Source: Lathyrus oleraceus (lineage: Eukaryota; Streptophyta; Magnoliopsida; Fabales; Fabaceae). From it: a stretch of DNA of 64,000 bases. The notes beneath the pieces were generated by a model. The model was not told the DNA's origin. It saw nothing but the letters and a program-made list of their open reading frames with translations, and ran no database searches. Shown one piece after another: positions 20,036-32,183 of the stretch. How positions within the stretch are numbered: the stretch's first letter is position 1; every line of letters starts with the position of its first letter. The position numbers and the translations under genes were made by a program. Location: assembly GCF_024323335.1 (NCBI RefSeq), contig NC_066579.1, positions 252,767,575-252,831,574 on the forward strand, written 5' to 3'.

Positions 20036-21399
20036 ATGTCTTGCCGAGTAGACAAAAGCAAAAATGTGGCGGAATCATCCCGGCCATGTCAAAGGGCGAG
20101 AAGAACCCCGAATGAGCACGACATTGTGTTCGAAAACTTGGAGCACCAAAAGAGGTATGCGGTTCATCTTAAAAGAAAGTTAACCCCCACCAGGTACATG
20201 TGTAATGGTACTTTGTAGGAATTGGGATTGCAAGCTGAGGTTCACCGTATGTTCCACACCTTAGGAATGTTGGAGTTCATGCCGTTAGAAGCGCCAACTT
20301 TCACGTGCATCACTCTTGAATTCTTGAGTACCATTGAATTTAAGCTGAAAAATAGGTGGAATGGAACGGAAAAAGAATACTACGGTACGTTGCATTTTTG
20401 ATTATTTAATACTGATATGGAATTGTCTGTGGATGAGTTAGGGAGTATCCTAAACTCCCAATCATAGGCCCTAGAACGGTGCCTGATACGTTTGTCCCGG
20501 TGGAATTTTGGACCGCTATAACAGGTAAAACTAAATATGTTTCCAAAGGGGCAAAAGCATCGGGTATCCATAACCCGTGTTTCAGGTACGCGCAAAAGGC
20601 TTTGGCGTACACCATGTTTGGTCGCGAAGATAGCACCGTTGTCGCCACCCAAAGGGAGTTGTTCTTTCTGTACAATATGGCAGCACAAACTCCAATCAAC
20701 GTAGAAGCATTTCCAGCTGACTACTTAGGTAGAGTTGGTCGCGCTACTTCAGGCGACATTTCGGTTGGCGGCATGATCACACAGATTGTCAATCATTTTG
20801 GATTTGGTGTTGCACTAGCTGACTCTCCACAGGTGCCGGGTAAAAATAAGTTGGACATGGTCGCGTTGATCCAACAAGGCATGATTGCGGTAAAACAATA
20901 TTATTATTCTCTTATTTTCCAAAAAGTCCATGTCCTTGCTTTACCTGCTTATGATTTCATCAGTATTACTAACAGAGCCAACTGGCTTTATGACTGTCCC
21001 GACCTGGATGAGGGGGACGAAGATTTTCTTGACTCTTTGCCTGCAGATGAACATATGGAAGGTGCACCAAGCACCGAGGAGCCGTTTTACCAGCAATCGC
21101 AAGAACCGACTCAAGCTTCAGGGTCATACTTCATGCCACAAGACCAATAGGGTTAGATTCAGGATGAGATCGGTCACCTTCGCATGGAGCAATCTAGGCA
21201 AGGTGAGGAGATCACCAGGTTCGGAGTCGAACAACGCAGTCAATGGACGATTTTGGATGAGATGAACGCGATGATGCAACGCATGATGTTGCATTATCCG
21301 TACCCGCCCCACCTCCACAGTAAACATTATGAGTACCCCTCTTATCTTGACATTAAACATTGCGGACAATGTTTGGTTCAAGTGTGGGGGAGGGGGGAT
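20036..21399 (+). pseudogene. Third ORF (env-like position) of the Cyclops/Athila-like element
   Basis: Starts MSCRVDKSKNVAESSRPCQR. Conserved-looking stretches include FTCITLEFLSTIEFKLKNRW, VPVEFWTAITGKTKYVSKGA, IHNPCFRYAQKALAYTMFG and TPINVEAFPADYLGRV, followed by an acidic tail (DLDEGDEDFLDSLPADEH) and a Q-rich end. It occupies the place of the env-like gene of Athila/Calypso elements, but I see no clear signal peptide or transmembrane segment, so an envelope role is not supported. Disruptions: TAG at 20216, TGA near 20399, a frameshift near 20450, TAG near 21148 and 21154. Several stops look like CAG-to-TAG or CGA-to-TGA changes. Role unknown; only its position and Athila membership are firm. 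Confidence 0.7.
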
Positions 21400-22671
21400 T
21401 AATTGTTTTGTATTTTATTTTAGTTGTGTCTATTGTGTTACTTTGTTTATCGTTGTGTGGTTGTTTTATTTTTTTAAAGTTACAGATGAAAGTGGATTAT
21501 GCTGGATAAATGATGGACTAGTGAACAGTGAGGGAAGGACGCAACCCCGGATTTGCTCCCGAGGCAACCTGGAAGGTGATACAACTGAGAAATAAAATGT
21601 TGGATGCAACTTGGAAACTCTAGACCGAAAGAGGGGAAGGTAAGCCCAAGCTGAAAAAGAAGCTGTCTGTCATAAAGAGTGGTTTGGAGCCTGCAAGCTT
21701 ATCCAACATGGTGAGATTTCAACATAACCAAACACAAAAGAGCGCATTCAGGTATGACTTTATCTCTCTAATTTTGCGTAAGTTCTACTGATATAGCACA
21801 ATACAAAGACGCACACTGAGGCACGTTGTTTCTTTTCACCCTTTTAGCCTTTCCAACCATCCATAATGTTGTATTTATCTGTTGTTAACCCCGTTGAGCC
21901 TGTACCCCCTTATTTGTGTAAACCATCATATTAACCATAAGCCAAACACTTCCTACCCTCGCTCGGCATGACTGTTGTAGTATAAAATTTGTGCAAAGAG
22001 ATAAGTTTGGGGTGGTAATCCTTAAAAGAAATGTTGAAAAAGGGGCAAGTGCAACAAAACAAAAACTGTGTAGAAACATCCTATTCTACCGAAAAAGAGA
22101 AAAGAAATGAAAATAGAAATGAAGTATAAGCACTTGCCTAGATCAAAGACTCATGCATTAATGTGATACTCAAAAGAAAAATTTGAGTGAAAAAAAAAGA
22201 GGAGTCAAGTTGGACAACACCCCTTAAAATAATGTGTGCACAAAGAAAAATAACAACATGAATGCCGAGTTCTAAAAACCTTTGTCATCCATTTTCTTGT
22301 CTACCCCCACCGTACCTAATCCCCGTTACAACCCGGAAGACCTCTAAAAGTGTGTGAATTTGGTTTGTGTAGTTAACGTAGAATCTATTCAGAAAGTAAG
22401 AGTTGATATTGCATACCTTGATATCATGAGTGCTAAACACCTTAACCCCGAGAGATTTGGTGAGTAGTGTGAAGAAGTTTGCAAGTAAAGGAACACTCTA
22501 AAATGATAGGGCAGTGGATAGTTCGAATGGGTGAACCAAAATCTTAATCGGGAAGGAGGAAGATAAGTTGCGAATAGCATCACCTGTGTTGTGGAAAGAA
22601 GAAAATTTATGGTTGACCTCCGTGTTGTCTCTTACATCACTTGAGGACAAGCAATGAGATAAGTTTGGGGT
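21400..22671 (+). other. 3' untranslated region and polypurine tract of the Cyclops-like element
   Basis: No gene. The stretch has the long A/T-rich 3' leader typical of Athila elements and ends in gagataagtttggggt, the polypurine tract, with the 3' LTR starting at 22672. A near-copy of the tract (agataagtttggggtggtaa) lies at about 21999, possibly a decoy or secondary plus-strand primer. Confidence 0.7.
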
Positions 22672-24119
22672 TGTGACCGGTCACCATTTACACTTAGTTT
22701 TCATCATCCATCCATCATTGAATCTTCAAAAATCGGTAACATTTTGTTCTTTATTTTAGTTGATTTCTTAAGTTTATCGCATTTTATAAATTTCTGTTTG
22801 TTTTATGTTGCATTAGTAGTTCATCTCTTTTTGTCGCATTGTATCCGTTTCTATGTAGTACTGTTTGGTTTTCAGGTCTAACAATCATCCCGAAAGATGC
22901 GTACCGGAAGAATGGAAGTCAAGGACATCATGCAAAACGAAAAAAGACAAAAACAGGGGGCTGGCACGGGTTCCCATGCCAGCTGACACGGCCCGTGTCA
23001 GCATGTCCAGAAGAGAGATGGTGGAATCAAAAATCTAGGGGGCTGACACGGGTGCCCGTGTCAGCTGACACGGCCCGTGTCAGCTGACACGGCCCGTGTC
23101 AACAAGGGCTGAAGTTTGGAAGTTTACAGAGAGCCAACACGGGCAGCCATGTCACCTGACACGGTTCGTGTTGGCCATTTTGCCCTGTTTGCTGATTTTT
23201 CGTGTATTGACCCTTATGTACGTCCGGAGGGCAATTTGGGTATTTCGTGATGTTTTTAGTTGATTGGAAGCTATTTAGTCTGGATTTTGGCATAGATAAA
23301 AGGACTTTTTTGATCGTAGAAGAAAAGAGACAGAAAGAAGAAGTGAGCGTGCAAGATGTTTAGAGGATAAGAGATCTTCAAGATCGGAAGAGATTGAAGA
23401 TCAACCTTCATCAACAACAAATTGTAATGTCTCTAATTTGTAATTTACTGTGTGTTTGAATATTATGAGAAGCTAAACCCCCCAATGCTAGGGGGGTGTC
23501 CCTGAATTGCTATTGTATGAATACTTTTTCTATGTTTTTATGATCATCAATGTTTTCTTTATTCAAATTATTATACAACCTTCTTAATGCGTTATTTTAT
23601 CGGATAAATGAAATTCAGATCTCTCGCACCTTATCACTAGTTGTATAATAAAACTTCGGTTTAATCACTTAGGAATGAGGATCAAACTGTAGTAACCGTT
23701 AATTCTTGATCAATTACATATTTCGTAACGTCAATTTGAATAACTAAGGAATTAGGATTGAAATTGACTGTTAATGGTTTTCGGCTAAGGAATTAGAGAA
23801 AACAATTCTTGAGAATCAGTTTTGAATAATTACAACGTAGATGGTATATAATATGGAAGAAGTGTATTACAAAGCAATTCACACAGCTAGCCCTAGCATG
23901 CTTTCTCATAACGGTTAAACAGTTTTTATACGCTTAATATTTTTATTTCTCGTTCTTATTATTTTTGAAAACACTCATCAAACCCCCTATGATTTTTTGT
24001 TCAATTGAATTATTATAAAGATTGGTATTTATTACACAGACCTCGAGATCGATACTCGGGATAACTGCCATTTTATTACTACATTGGTGCAAATAGTACA
24101 CTTGATATTTTACCGATCA
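22672..24119 (+). repeat. Complete 3' LTR of the Cyclops-like element (1448 bp)
   Basis: It begins TGTGACCGGTCACC directly after the polypurine tract and ends accgatCA. Palindromic gacacgggtgcccgtgtc-type repeats fill 22960-23176. The size is close to the roughly 1.5-kb LTR I recall for Cyclops. The right flank is ggttg; the left flank of the element is lost, so the target duplication cannot be checked. Confidence 0.9.
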
Positions 24120-25612
24120 GGTTGCTCTTGGAAGTGAACAAAGTTTTAAGTTCTGGGTTGAGGTACTAGAGAATATGATCCAAAATTTTAAAAAAAAATA
24201 TTGTGAAAAAAAAGGGAAAAAGTCAGTTATTAAAAAAAAGAATGAAGGAGAAAATAAAAAGAATTATAGTGTAAGAAGGATCACAAATATCTAGTACTAA
24301 CAAAAAGGTATGATGAATGAAGGATACCTAGGAATCTAAATCCAAAGGTTTAACCTAAGTTTCCTAAATATATCCTACCCAAACATAAGCCAAGTTACAA
24401 CCTGTAAATCCCTCTAATGTGTGTGTTGTGATCTCTTTGATGAAATTTTTTAGAACTTAATCAAGCTAAGTTTAATTGATTTTGCATGTTGATTAAATGA
24501 TCACCCTATGCATTGAGTGAGTTAGAGAAAAATTGAGTACTCAGGACGTTTTTCAAATTCGTCGGATAGAAGTTGGAAACTAGAACATGGTCAGGTAAAA
24601 GAAATAGTTAATTTAGTGATGTTTGATTGTTATTATGTGACTTGTTATCTATTGAAATGTGTAGTTACATATAAGTTACTTAAAGAAAAGAAACAATTCA
24701 AGTTTGGAGTTGTGATGAGAATCCATCATTTCATATATTTAGTTGAAGAATCGGAGTAAAATAAGTGAAAGTCGAGCAAATACGAGAAGGAATGACCAAA
24801 GAAGGAGGGAAAAATACCTAAGTGTGCAAATTGTGGACTTAGTGAAATTTTGAGTGAAAAAGAAGAAAAAAAGAGTGAAGCTTTGGAAATAATCACATCC
24901 ATCATCACACACTCGATATGGCATTAAAAGTTACATCGCACGCGATGCAGGGTATTGTGCGCACGCTGGTCACTTTTCTAGGCCTTTTTATGACATGTTC
25001 TGGTTCATTCTGATGCCTTTAAAAAGGGAAATTTTGCACTTTCACAAGGGTTACAAAATTTGGCATTGGGAGCATGATTTTACAGCATAAAAGGGTGACT
25101 TTGAGAGCATTGGTGGCCAATCCTTCAAGGGAATTCATATGTTATTCTTCTTTATTCAATTGATATTGTAATTTTAACTATGAGTTGCTAAGCTTCTCTA
25201 GGTTAGGTTGTGTGATGATGAACCTTATTCAATCTTGTTAGCATTATATGTTGGTTTAACTTTGTATGAATCCTTTGAATTATAATCTTATTTAGTTGTT
25301 TCTTAGTCTTAATTCTTTTTATTTGAGATACTCTGTTAATCTGATATTAGACACATAGGGATTACCGTTCTCTTAGCCTACGTGTTGGACATATGGCATT
25401 TGTTCTACTTACGCTGGTTGAATAAGGATAGGAGACCCCGAGTAGTGGCCTAGGGAATTAACTTTATGTATAATGCCTAAACCTACTTACGCTGGCGGGC
25501 TAGGGATAGAAAGCTATGAGTAGTGGTTAGTGAGTTATTTCGTGAGGGATCAACTATAACGGTTTTGTTAGTTCGCCGTGAGATTATAATGATTAGAACA
25601 TTCATACAAGGC
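24120..25612 (+). mobile_element. 3' remnant of a second Athila-type element (UTR and partial LTR)
   Basis: 24120-24710 is A/T-rich 3' UTR-like sequence ending in caagtttggagt, an Athila-style polypurine tract. An LTR then starts at 24711 with TGTGATGAGAATCC and runs until it is broken at 25613 by the Copia LTR. Within it tacttacgctgg occurs twice (about 25409 and 25484). There are no coding regions. The Cyclops-like element sits to the left at exactly 24119, so this older element was the landing site for both neighbours. Confidence 0.6.
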
Positions 25613-25864
25613 TGTTAGAACAAGATTTTGATTCTGCAATATATCTCTAAGTTTTGATGATAACAAAGAATGAAAAACTTTGGTACCCTAACAATTTTCT
25701 CTAAGTGTGCAGGTTTCTAAGGTAAAATGAATATGATGAAACTAATATCTAGCATCTGACGTAGTCCAGAAAAGTTGAACCAGCACGAAAAAAATATATC
25801 CGACTCTGAATAAGAACACTTCTAAGAAGCAATCACATACATAATTTGACGCGACAATTTAACT

Positions 25865-26090
25865 TTGATATCTGAAGACAGTTCAACTCTGATATCTGAA
25901 GACATATCAACTATGATATCTGGAGACAGTTCAATTCTTATATTTGAAGACACTTCAACTCTAATATTTGAAGACTCTACATCTGAAGATTGTTTAACTC
26001 TACATCTGAAGACTACTCAAGATAACATCTGAAGACTATTTAAGATAATATCTGAAGACTATAAGACTCTGCTCAAAGACTCTGATTCAC
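25865..26090 (+). repeat. Degenerate minisatellite in the Copia LTR
   Basis: About eight units of roughly 24-30 bp built on atctgaagac plus a variable attcaactctgat- or tatttaagata-like part. The sister LTR has a different, cleaner 23-bp array at the same place. Confidence 0.8.
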
Positions 26091-26288
26091 GCTCAACACT
26101 CTATCTAACATCACCGGATCATAAAACTTAATCAAGAAACATTCTAAGTATGGTACAATTATCTTTAAGGCAATTATGGATTATGCTCCAAGAATGCTAT
26201 GGAAAGGACAAGGAAGTTAATACATTTAATTCCCATAGTTGGCAAGAAATCTCCAATGATTTCTCTCCAACGGTATCATCCCAAGTAC

Positions 26289-26297
26289 TATATAAAT
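26289..26297 (+). promoter_or_regulatory. TATA box of the Copia LTR
   Basis: tatataaat about 680 bp into the LTR. The equivalent gctatataaag is kept on the minus strand at 38113-38121 in the sister LTR, which supports function. Confidence 0.65.
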
Positions 26298-26796
26298 GCC
26301 TCATCTCAACATGCTGAAGATATCTGAATACACAACACATCGATCTACAACTCTCAATCCATAATATATATTCACATCTCTCTTTGTAATATTCAGTAAT
26401 CACACAAGAGTTGTTGCTCATATTGTGTGGTCATTGTCTCATTGTTCTTAACTTGTCTTCACACTGCTTATCTAGAAGCGTTAAGATAAAACTCTTATAA
26501 CTCTCAAATTTATTGATATTCCTCAAGTGACTTGTTTAAGTCTGTAGACTTGAAAGGGCTAAGAGATTGTTAAACTCTTAGACGCTTTTGTAATCTATTG
26601 AGATTATTGGATTAAATCCTTATTGAAGGCGAAATCACCTTGGCCGGGTGGACTGGAGTAGCTTTAATTGTCAAGCAAACCAGAATAAACTCTTTGTGTT
26701 GTTAGAATTTATCTTTGTGCGTGTGGTATTGCAAAAAGTTTTATTTACTGTGAAAATAATTCAAACCCCCCTTTCTTGTTTTTCTCAACCTTTAAT

Positions 26797-26808
26797 TGGT
26801 ATCGGAGC
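26797..26808 (+). other. Primer-binding site, initiator tRNA-Met
   Basis: tggtatcggagc differs from the standard tggtatcagagc at one base (G for A) and lies about nine bases after the LTR end. One mismatch is compatible with decay or tolerated variation. Confidence 0.8.
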
Positions 26809-26878
26809 TTAGGCTCTGTTATTGATTTTTGAATCAAAGACTTAACCGTGTAGAGAGACCCAGGGTGAGAAAAACCTC

Positions 26879-28600
26879 ATGGCTAACACAAATGAAAGAG
26901 ATAGCTATAACATAAAACCTCCAATTTTTGATGGAGAAATATTTGACTACTGGAAGGACAGAATTGGAAGTTTCTTCCTAGGATATGACGTTGATCTCTG
27001 GGATATTGTCACAAATGGTTATGAATCACCCATTTCTGCAATTGATATCTTTATTCCAATAAGCATAATAAGTGGTGATCAGAAGCGTGATTACAAAAAT
27101 CACCATAAAGCAAGAACCATTATGTTAAATGCAATCTCCTACAATGAATACGAGAAGATCACCAACAGGGAAACAATCAAAGAAATCTTTGATTCTTCGA
27201 AGATGACTCACGGAGGCAATAATCAAGTTAAAGAGACTAAGGCTCTGGCCTTAATCCAGAAGTATGAAGCCTTCAGAATGGAAGATGATGAAGCTGTTGA
27301 AGTAATGTTCTCGAGGTTCCAAACCTTAGTTGCTGGACTCAAGGTTCTAGATAAAGGATACACTATATCAGATTATGTCAAGAAGATAATTAGAAGTCTT
27401 CCCAAGAAGTGGAGACCTGTGGTTACTGCTCTGAAGTTATCCAAGGATCTGAACAGCATAAGTCTTGAAGAACTTATCAGCTCTCTTAGAAGTCATGAAA
27501 TAGAGCTAGAAGAAGATGAGCCTCAGAAGAAAAGCAAATTTGTTACTTTAAAGTCTATATAAGAAAGAAGAAATCCAGAAAGGAACAAATCCTTTCAAGA
27601 TGAAGAAGAAGACGATGAATCTGAGAATGAAGATTTTGATGATGAAGAAGAATTATCTCTTCTTTCCAGAAGAATCAAACGGCTATGGAGAAAGAGATAA
27701 AACAACTTCAGAAGGCCTAGATAGAAGGGAGAACGTCCATTATTCAATCTACAGAGGCAGACCCAACAAGGAAGTGACGTGTTATGAATGCAAAGAGCCT
27801 GGACACTACATAAATGAATGTCCAAAGCTAAAGAAGGATAGATTCAGAAAGGAAAGCTTCAAGAAGAACTCTTTCAAAACAAATAAGAAAGGACTCTTGG
27901 CATCATGGGGCGACTCTGAATCTGAAGCTTCAGAACCTGGTTCTGAAGAGGAGCAAGCAAATGTAGCATTCATGGCCACTACCTCTGAAAGTTCATCTGA
28001 AAGAGAATCTGACTCTGAAGAGGTATTCTCTAACTTTTCTCATTTTGATCTGGAAGCCTATTTGTCAGAATCTTTGAGCCTATATCAGAAGCTTCAATAG
28101 AAATTCAAGAACCTGAAAATGGTTCATGAAGAGACTGTTGAAGAGTGTGATAAGCTTGAGAAAGAAGTTTCTGAACTTAAATAAAATAATTTCATTCTTG
28201 AAAAAGAAAATGAATTTTCAACTAAGAAATGTTCAAAACTTGAAGAAACTCTTTCTAAAGCTCCACCTACTTCTGACACTATCACATATAAATATGAAAA
28301 AACTTTTCAGAAATTTCTGAACAATGGACTTGAAAGAAGAAAAATGGCTTTTATGATCTATGGTGATAATCATAATAAGAAAAGAGGGATTGGTTATGAC
28401 TCTGATGAAGATGATCTAAAACCTTCTATAGAAAACAAATCTAAATCTCCTTTTTCTTATCATTATACACCTGTACAAACACAAAAGTTCAATAATGCTA
28501 GAAAACCCAAAATTTTCTGAAATTCTGGGAGAACTAATCCTAAAGGACCCAAAAGATTATGGGTACCAAAAGATAAAATAGTGTATGTTGCAGATATCTT
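26879..28600 (+). pseudogene. gag: gag of the plus-strand Copia element
   Basis: ATG 26879 opens MANTNERDSYNIKPPIFDGE, the standard Copia gag start, and 227 codons continue through VEVMFSRFQTLVAGLKVLDK and VKKIIRSLPKKWRPVVTALK. A stop at 27560 and a frameshift near 27670 follow. In the next frame a CCHC zinc knuckle CYECKEPGHYINEC lies at 27780-27821, then an acidic S/E-rich stretch (SESEASEPGSEEEQ) and a Lys/Glu-rich probable coiled coil (VEECDKLEKEVSELK). Further stops lie at 28098 and 28182. It would form the particle and bind element RNA; the copy is broken. Confidence 0.85.
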
Positions 28601-29970
28601 GTGAAGCAGAGTTAAAACACCAATCATGGTACCTGGACTCTGGATGCTCGCCACACATGACTGGAAGAAAGCATATTTCCAAAATCTGAAACTTAAAGAT
28701 GTTGGTTTCGTAGGCTTTGGAGGAAATCAGAAAGGAAGAATTAGAGGATCTGGAATAGTTGGTAATGGATATCTTCCCTCTATTTCTAATGTCCTCTATG
28801 TTGAGGGATTAATGCATAACTTATTATCCATAAGTCAATTAAGTGATAACGGTTATGGTATAATCTTTAATCAAAAAATGTGCAAAGCTGTTAATTAGAA
28901 AAATGGCACAGTCCTTTTCACTGGAAAGAGGAAGAACAACATTTATAAAATAATGCTTTCATATTTGAAAAATCAAAATGTAAAATGCTTAATGTTTGTA
29001 AATGAAGAGTAATGGGTGTGTCATAGACACTTGGGTCACATTAGTTTGAGGATAAATGCTCAGCTAAATAAACTTGAGCTAGTCAGATGCCTACCAAAGA
29101 TGAAGTTTTCTTCAGTTGCCCTTTTTGAAGCATGTCAAAAAGGAAAATTTTCTAAAACAATCTTCAAAACCAAAAATGTTGTTTCTACCTCTAAACCCCT
29201 AGAACTTCTACACATTGATCTTTTTGGACCTATTAAGATAGTGTCAATCAATGGTAAGAAGTATGGACTTGTTATTGTTGTTGATTATAGTCGTTGGACA
29301 TGGGTAAAATTCTTAAGGCACAAGAATGAGTCATATTTCATGTTCACCAATTTCTGTTCAAAAGTGAAAAATGAATTTGACTCTAAAATCATCAGATTCA
29401 GAAGTGATCATGGTGGTGAATTTGAAAACAAAATTTTTGAAGAACGTTTTGACTCTTATGGAATATCCCATGATTTCCCCTACCCTAGAACTCCACAACA
29501 AAATGGAGTTGTAAAAAGGAAGAATAGGACCCTCAAAGAAATGGCCAGAACCATGATCAATGAAACTAATATGGCTAAGCACTTATGGGCAGAACCTGTG
29601 AATACAACATGTTAAATTCATAATAGAATCTCCATCAGACCTATTATGGAGAAGACTCCTTATGAATCGTATAAGGGAAGAAAACCCAAAATTTCTTACT
29701 TTCATCCTTTTGGATGTTCTTGTTTTATTCTGAATACTGAAGATAATTTGAACAAGTTTGACTCTAAGGCACAAAAGTGTGTTATGTTGGGATACTCAGA
29801 ACATTCTAAAGGATATAGAGTATAAAATATAGAAACACAAATTGTGGAAGAATCAATTCATATCAGATTTGACGATAAGCTTGACTCTGAAAAGTCAAAG
29901 CTAGTCGAGAATTTTGCAGATCTGGAGATCACGCTTGCAGGTTCTGATGAAAAGACAAATGATTCTGAAG
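28601..29970 (+). pseudogene. pol: Protease and integrase of the plus-strand Copia element
   Basis: Protease: WYLDSGCSPHMTG starts at 28627 with the Asp-Ser-Gly active site intact; the frame then shifts and continues as VGFGGNQKGRIRGSGIVGNG and HNLLSISQLSDNGYGIIF. Pre-integrase/zinc part: CHRHLGHISL at 29019. Integrase core: HIDLFGP and FRSDHGGEF keep both catalytic Asp residues, but the third position reads QNGVVKRKNR, Lys (29514-29516) where the family has Glu. The C-terminal GKNP-type region is recognisable at 29640-29850 with stops near 29613 and 29822. Both the frameshift and the Glu-to-Lys change would abolish integration. Confidence 0.85.
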
Positions 29971-30059
29971 AAGCAGAAAGAGGAACTTCAAAAGCACCTG
30001 AAATCTTAATCAATCAGTAAAGGCAAAGAATTAGGCAGAATGTTTCTGAAGAACTAATT

Positions 30060-31660
30060 CTGGGAAACAAGGATGAACCTGTCAGAACAAGATCTACATT
30101 CAAAGTTTCTGAAGAAACACCTTTGGGACTATTATCTCTGATAGAGCCAACATCATATGAAGAAGCTCTTAAAGACAAAGAATGGATTCTAGAAATGAAA
30201 GAATAACTTGATCAATTTTCCAAGAATGACGTTTGGGATCTTGTACCAAGACCCAAAGGAACTCATGTGATTGGAACGAAATTGGTCTATAGAAACAAAC
30301 TAAATGAAAAGGGTGAAGTGGTCAGAAAAAAGCACGGCTGGTAGTACAAGGTAATAGTCAACAAGAAGGAATTGACTATAATGAAACCTTTTCTCCAGTC
30401 ACAATTTTAGAATCTATTCGTCTCCTTGAATCTTTTGCTGTAAATTATTCCATTAAATTATATCAAATGGACATCAAAAGTGCATTTCTGAATGGTTATA
30501 TTTCTGAAGAAGTGTATGTCCATCAACCTCTTGGATTTGAAAACTCAAAACTTCCAGAACATGTTTTTAAACTTAAAAAATCTCTTTATGGTCTGAAATA
30601 AGCTCCCAGAGCTTGGTATGAAAGACTCAGCTCATTCCTTCTGGAAAATGATTTATCAGAGGCAAAGTGGACTCTACACTCTTTTTCAAAAACATCAGAA
30701 ACGATCTTATGATTTGTCAGATTTATGTTGATGACATAATATTTGGTTATGCTAACGCCTCTGTTTTCCAAGAATTTTCTAAGTTTACGTAGGCAGAATT
30801 TGAGATGAGTATAATGCAAGAACTAAAGTTCTTTTTGGGGATTCAAATCAACCAAACATTAGAAGCCACGTACGTCTATCAAAGCAAATACATAAAAGAT
30901 ATTCTGAAGAAATTTGACATATCAAAAATCAAACCAGTCAAGACTCCCATGCATCCCACTTGCATTATGGAGAAAGAAGAGTCAAGTCAAAAGGTTTATT
31001 GGAAACTCTATCGTGGTATGATAGATTCTCTCCTTTATCTGACTATTTCACGTCCAAATATATTATTTAGTGTATGTCTATGTTCAAGATTTCACTCAGA
31101 TCCAAGGGAATCTCACTTAACTGCTGTTAAGAGAATCCTTAGGTATCTGAAAGGAACACCTAACCTTGGCTTGATGTATAAGAAAACATCAGAGTATAGG
31201 CTTTTTGGGTATTGTGATGCAGATTACGCTGGAGATAGGTTAGAATGCAAAAGCATATATGGGAACTGTCAGTGTATGGAGAAAACCTCATATCATGGGC
31301 AAGCAAAAGACAATCAACCATTGCACTGTCAACTGCAGAAGTAAAATACATTTCAGCTTCACTATGCAACACTCAGATGCTCTGGATGAAGAATCCGTTT
31401 GAGGACTTTCAAATTTATGAGAGTAACATCTCTATCTTTTGTGATAATACTACTGCTATATGTTTAAGTAAGAATCAAATTTTACATTCTAGACCTAAGC
31501 ACATAGAAATTAAACACCATTTTATCAGAGGCTATGTTTAGAAAGGGATAATTATTTTAAAATTCATAGATACAGACCATCAATGGGATGATATCTTTAC
31601 AAAACCCTTAGTTGAAGATAGATTTCTTTTCATTCTGAAAAACTTAAATATGGCAGTTTG
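30060..31660 (+). pseudogene. pol: Reverse transcriptase and RNase H of the plus-strand Copia element
   Basis: Motifs in order: DQFSKNDVWDLVPRPKGTHV, YQMDIKSAFLNGYISEEVYV, SLYGLK followed by TAA (30599), APRAWYERLSSFLLE, and the active site YVDD at 30724-30735 in a shifted frame. Then ELKFFLGIQINQ, KTPMHPTCIMEKE, the conserved LLYLTISRPNILFSVCLCSR and RNase H blocks DADYAGDRLECKS, WASKRQSTIALSTAEVKYIS and FCDNTTAICLSKNQILHSR. At least three frameshifts (near 30340, 30670, 31245) and several stops are present. The catalytic YVDD codons themselves are intact, unlike in the minus-strand sister. Confidence 0.85.
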
Positions 31661-32183
31661 CCCATAATGAATCTGAACATGTTATTCTCCTCTCTAATGT
31701 TAAACTAGACTCTGAATTAAACATATGTTGTGTATCTGATTCTGGTTATGATACTTCTACAAGTTAGAAGACATCTGGATTAGAAACCTTCTGAGTCATA
31801 AACCCTTTGGAATTCTTGACACCAGAAACATCAACACGTGGTCTCTCAAATGTGTGACCTTGGATCTTTTAGACATCTGTCAAGCTCAGAACTCAAGGGC
31901 CAAACTGTTGAGATCCCCTCAAGAACTATGCATATTTTTTAGATTAGACAACCTTCATTAGTTGCTTTTAATTCTCCCCATGTTTGCCAACTCATATTTT
32001 AGCAATCATAATTACATTTGTCCCCTATTAATCTAACATTATCATTTTGCATGTGTTTTGAACCTTGTATATATATTACCATGATTCCCACATTCACACT
32101 TTTCACTCTCATAACCTATATAAACCCCTACCTTCTACTTCTCTGTAACTTCTTTTCCAACTTCATCTCCTTCAACAAACAAC

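Larger units (their letters stand above)
12673..24119 (+). mobile_element. Cyclops/Athila-like Ty3 retrotransposon
   Basis: The order is 5' LTR (truncated at its left), tRNA-Asp primer site, gag, protease, reverse transcriptase, RNase H, integrase, a spacer with palindromes, a third ORF, polypurine tract and a full 1448-bp 3' LTR. The layout, primer site and size (about 11.9 kb if the 5' LTR were complete) fit the Athila lineage and resemble pea Cyclops. Reading frames are long and collinear but carry around 15 in-frame stops, one frameshift between gag and pol and another in the third ORF. Most stops can be explained by C-to-T or G-to-A changes. The element has inserted into the 3' part of another Athila-type element, whose sequence resumes at 24120. 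Confidence 0.9.
25613..26787 (+). repeat. 5' LTR of the plus-strand Copia element (1175 bp)
   Basis: It begins TGTTAGAACAAG and ends near tttttctca. Its reverse complement is found at 37611-38738, including the start, a minisatellite region, the TATA box and the ccgggtggactggagtagct block. It carries an array of tctgaagac repeats (25865-26090). Confidence 0.88.

Noticed and set aside
20036..21399. Calling the Athila third ORF an envelope protein
   Set aside because: No signal peptide or transmembrane segment is visible; only its position suggests env.
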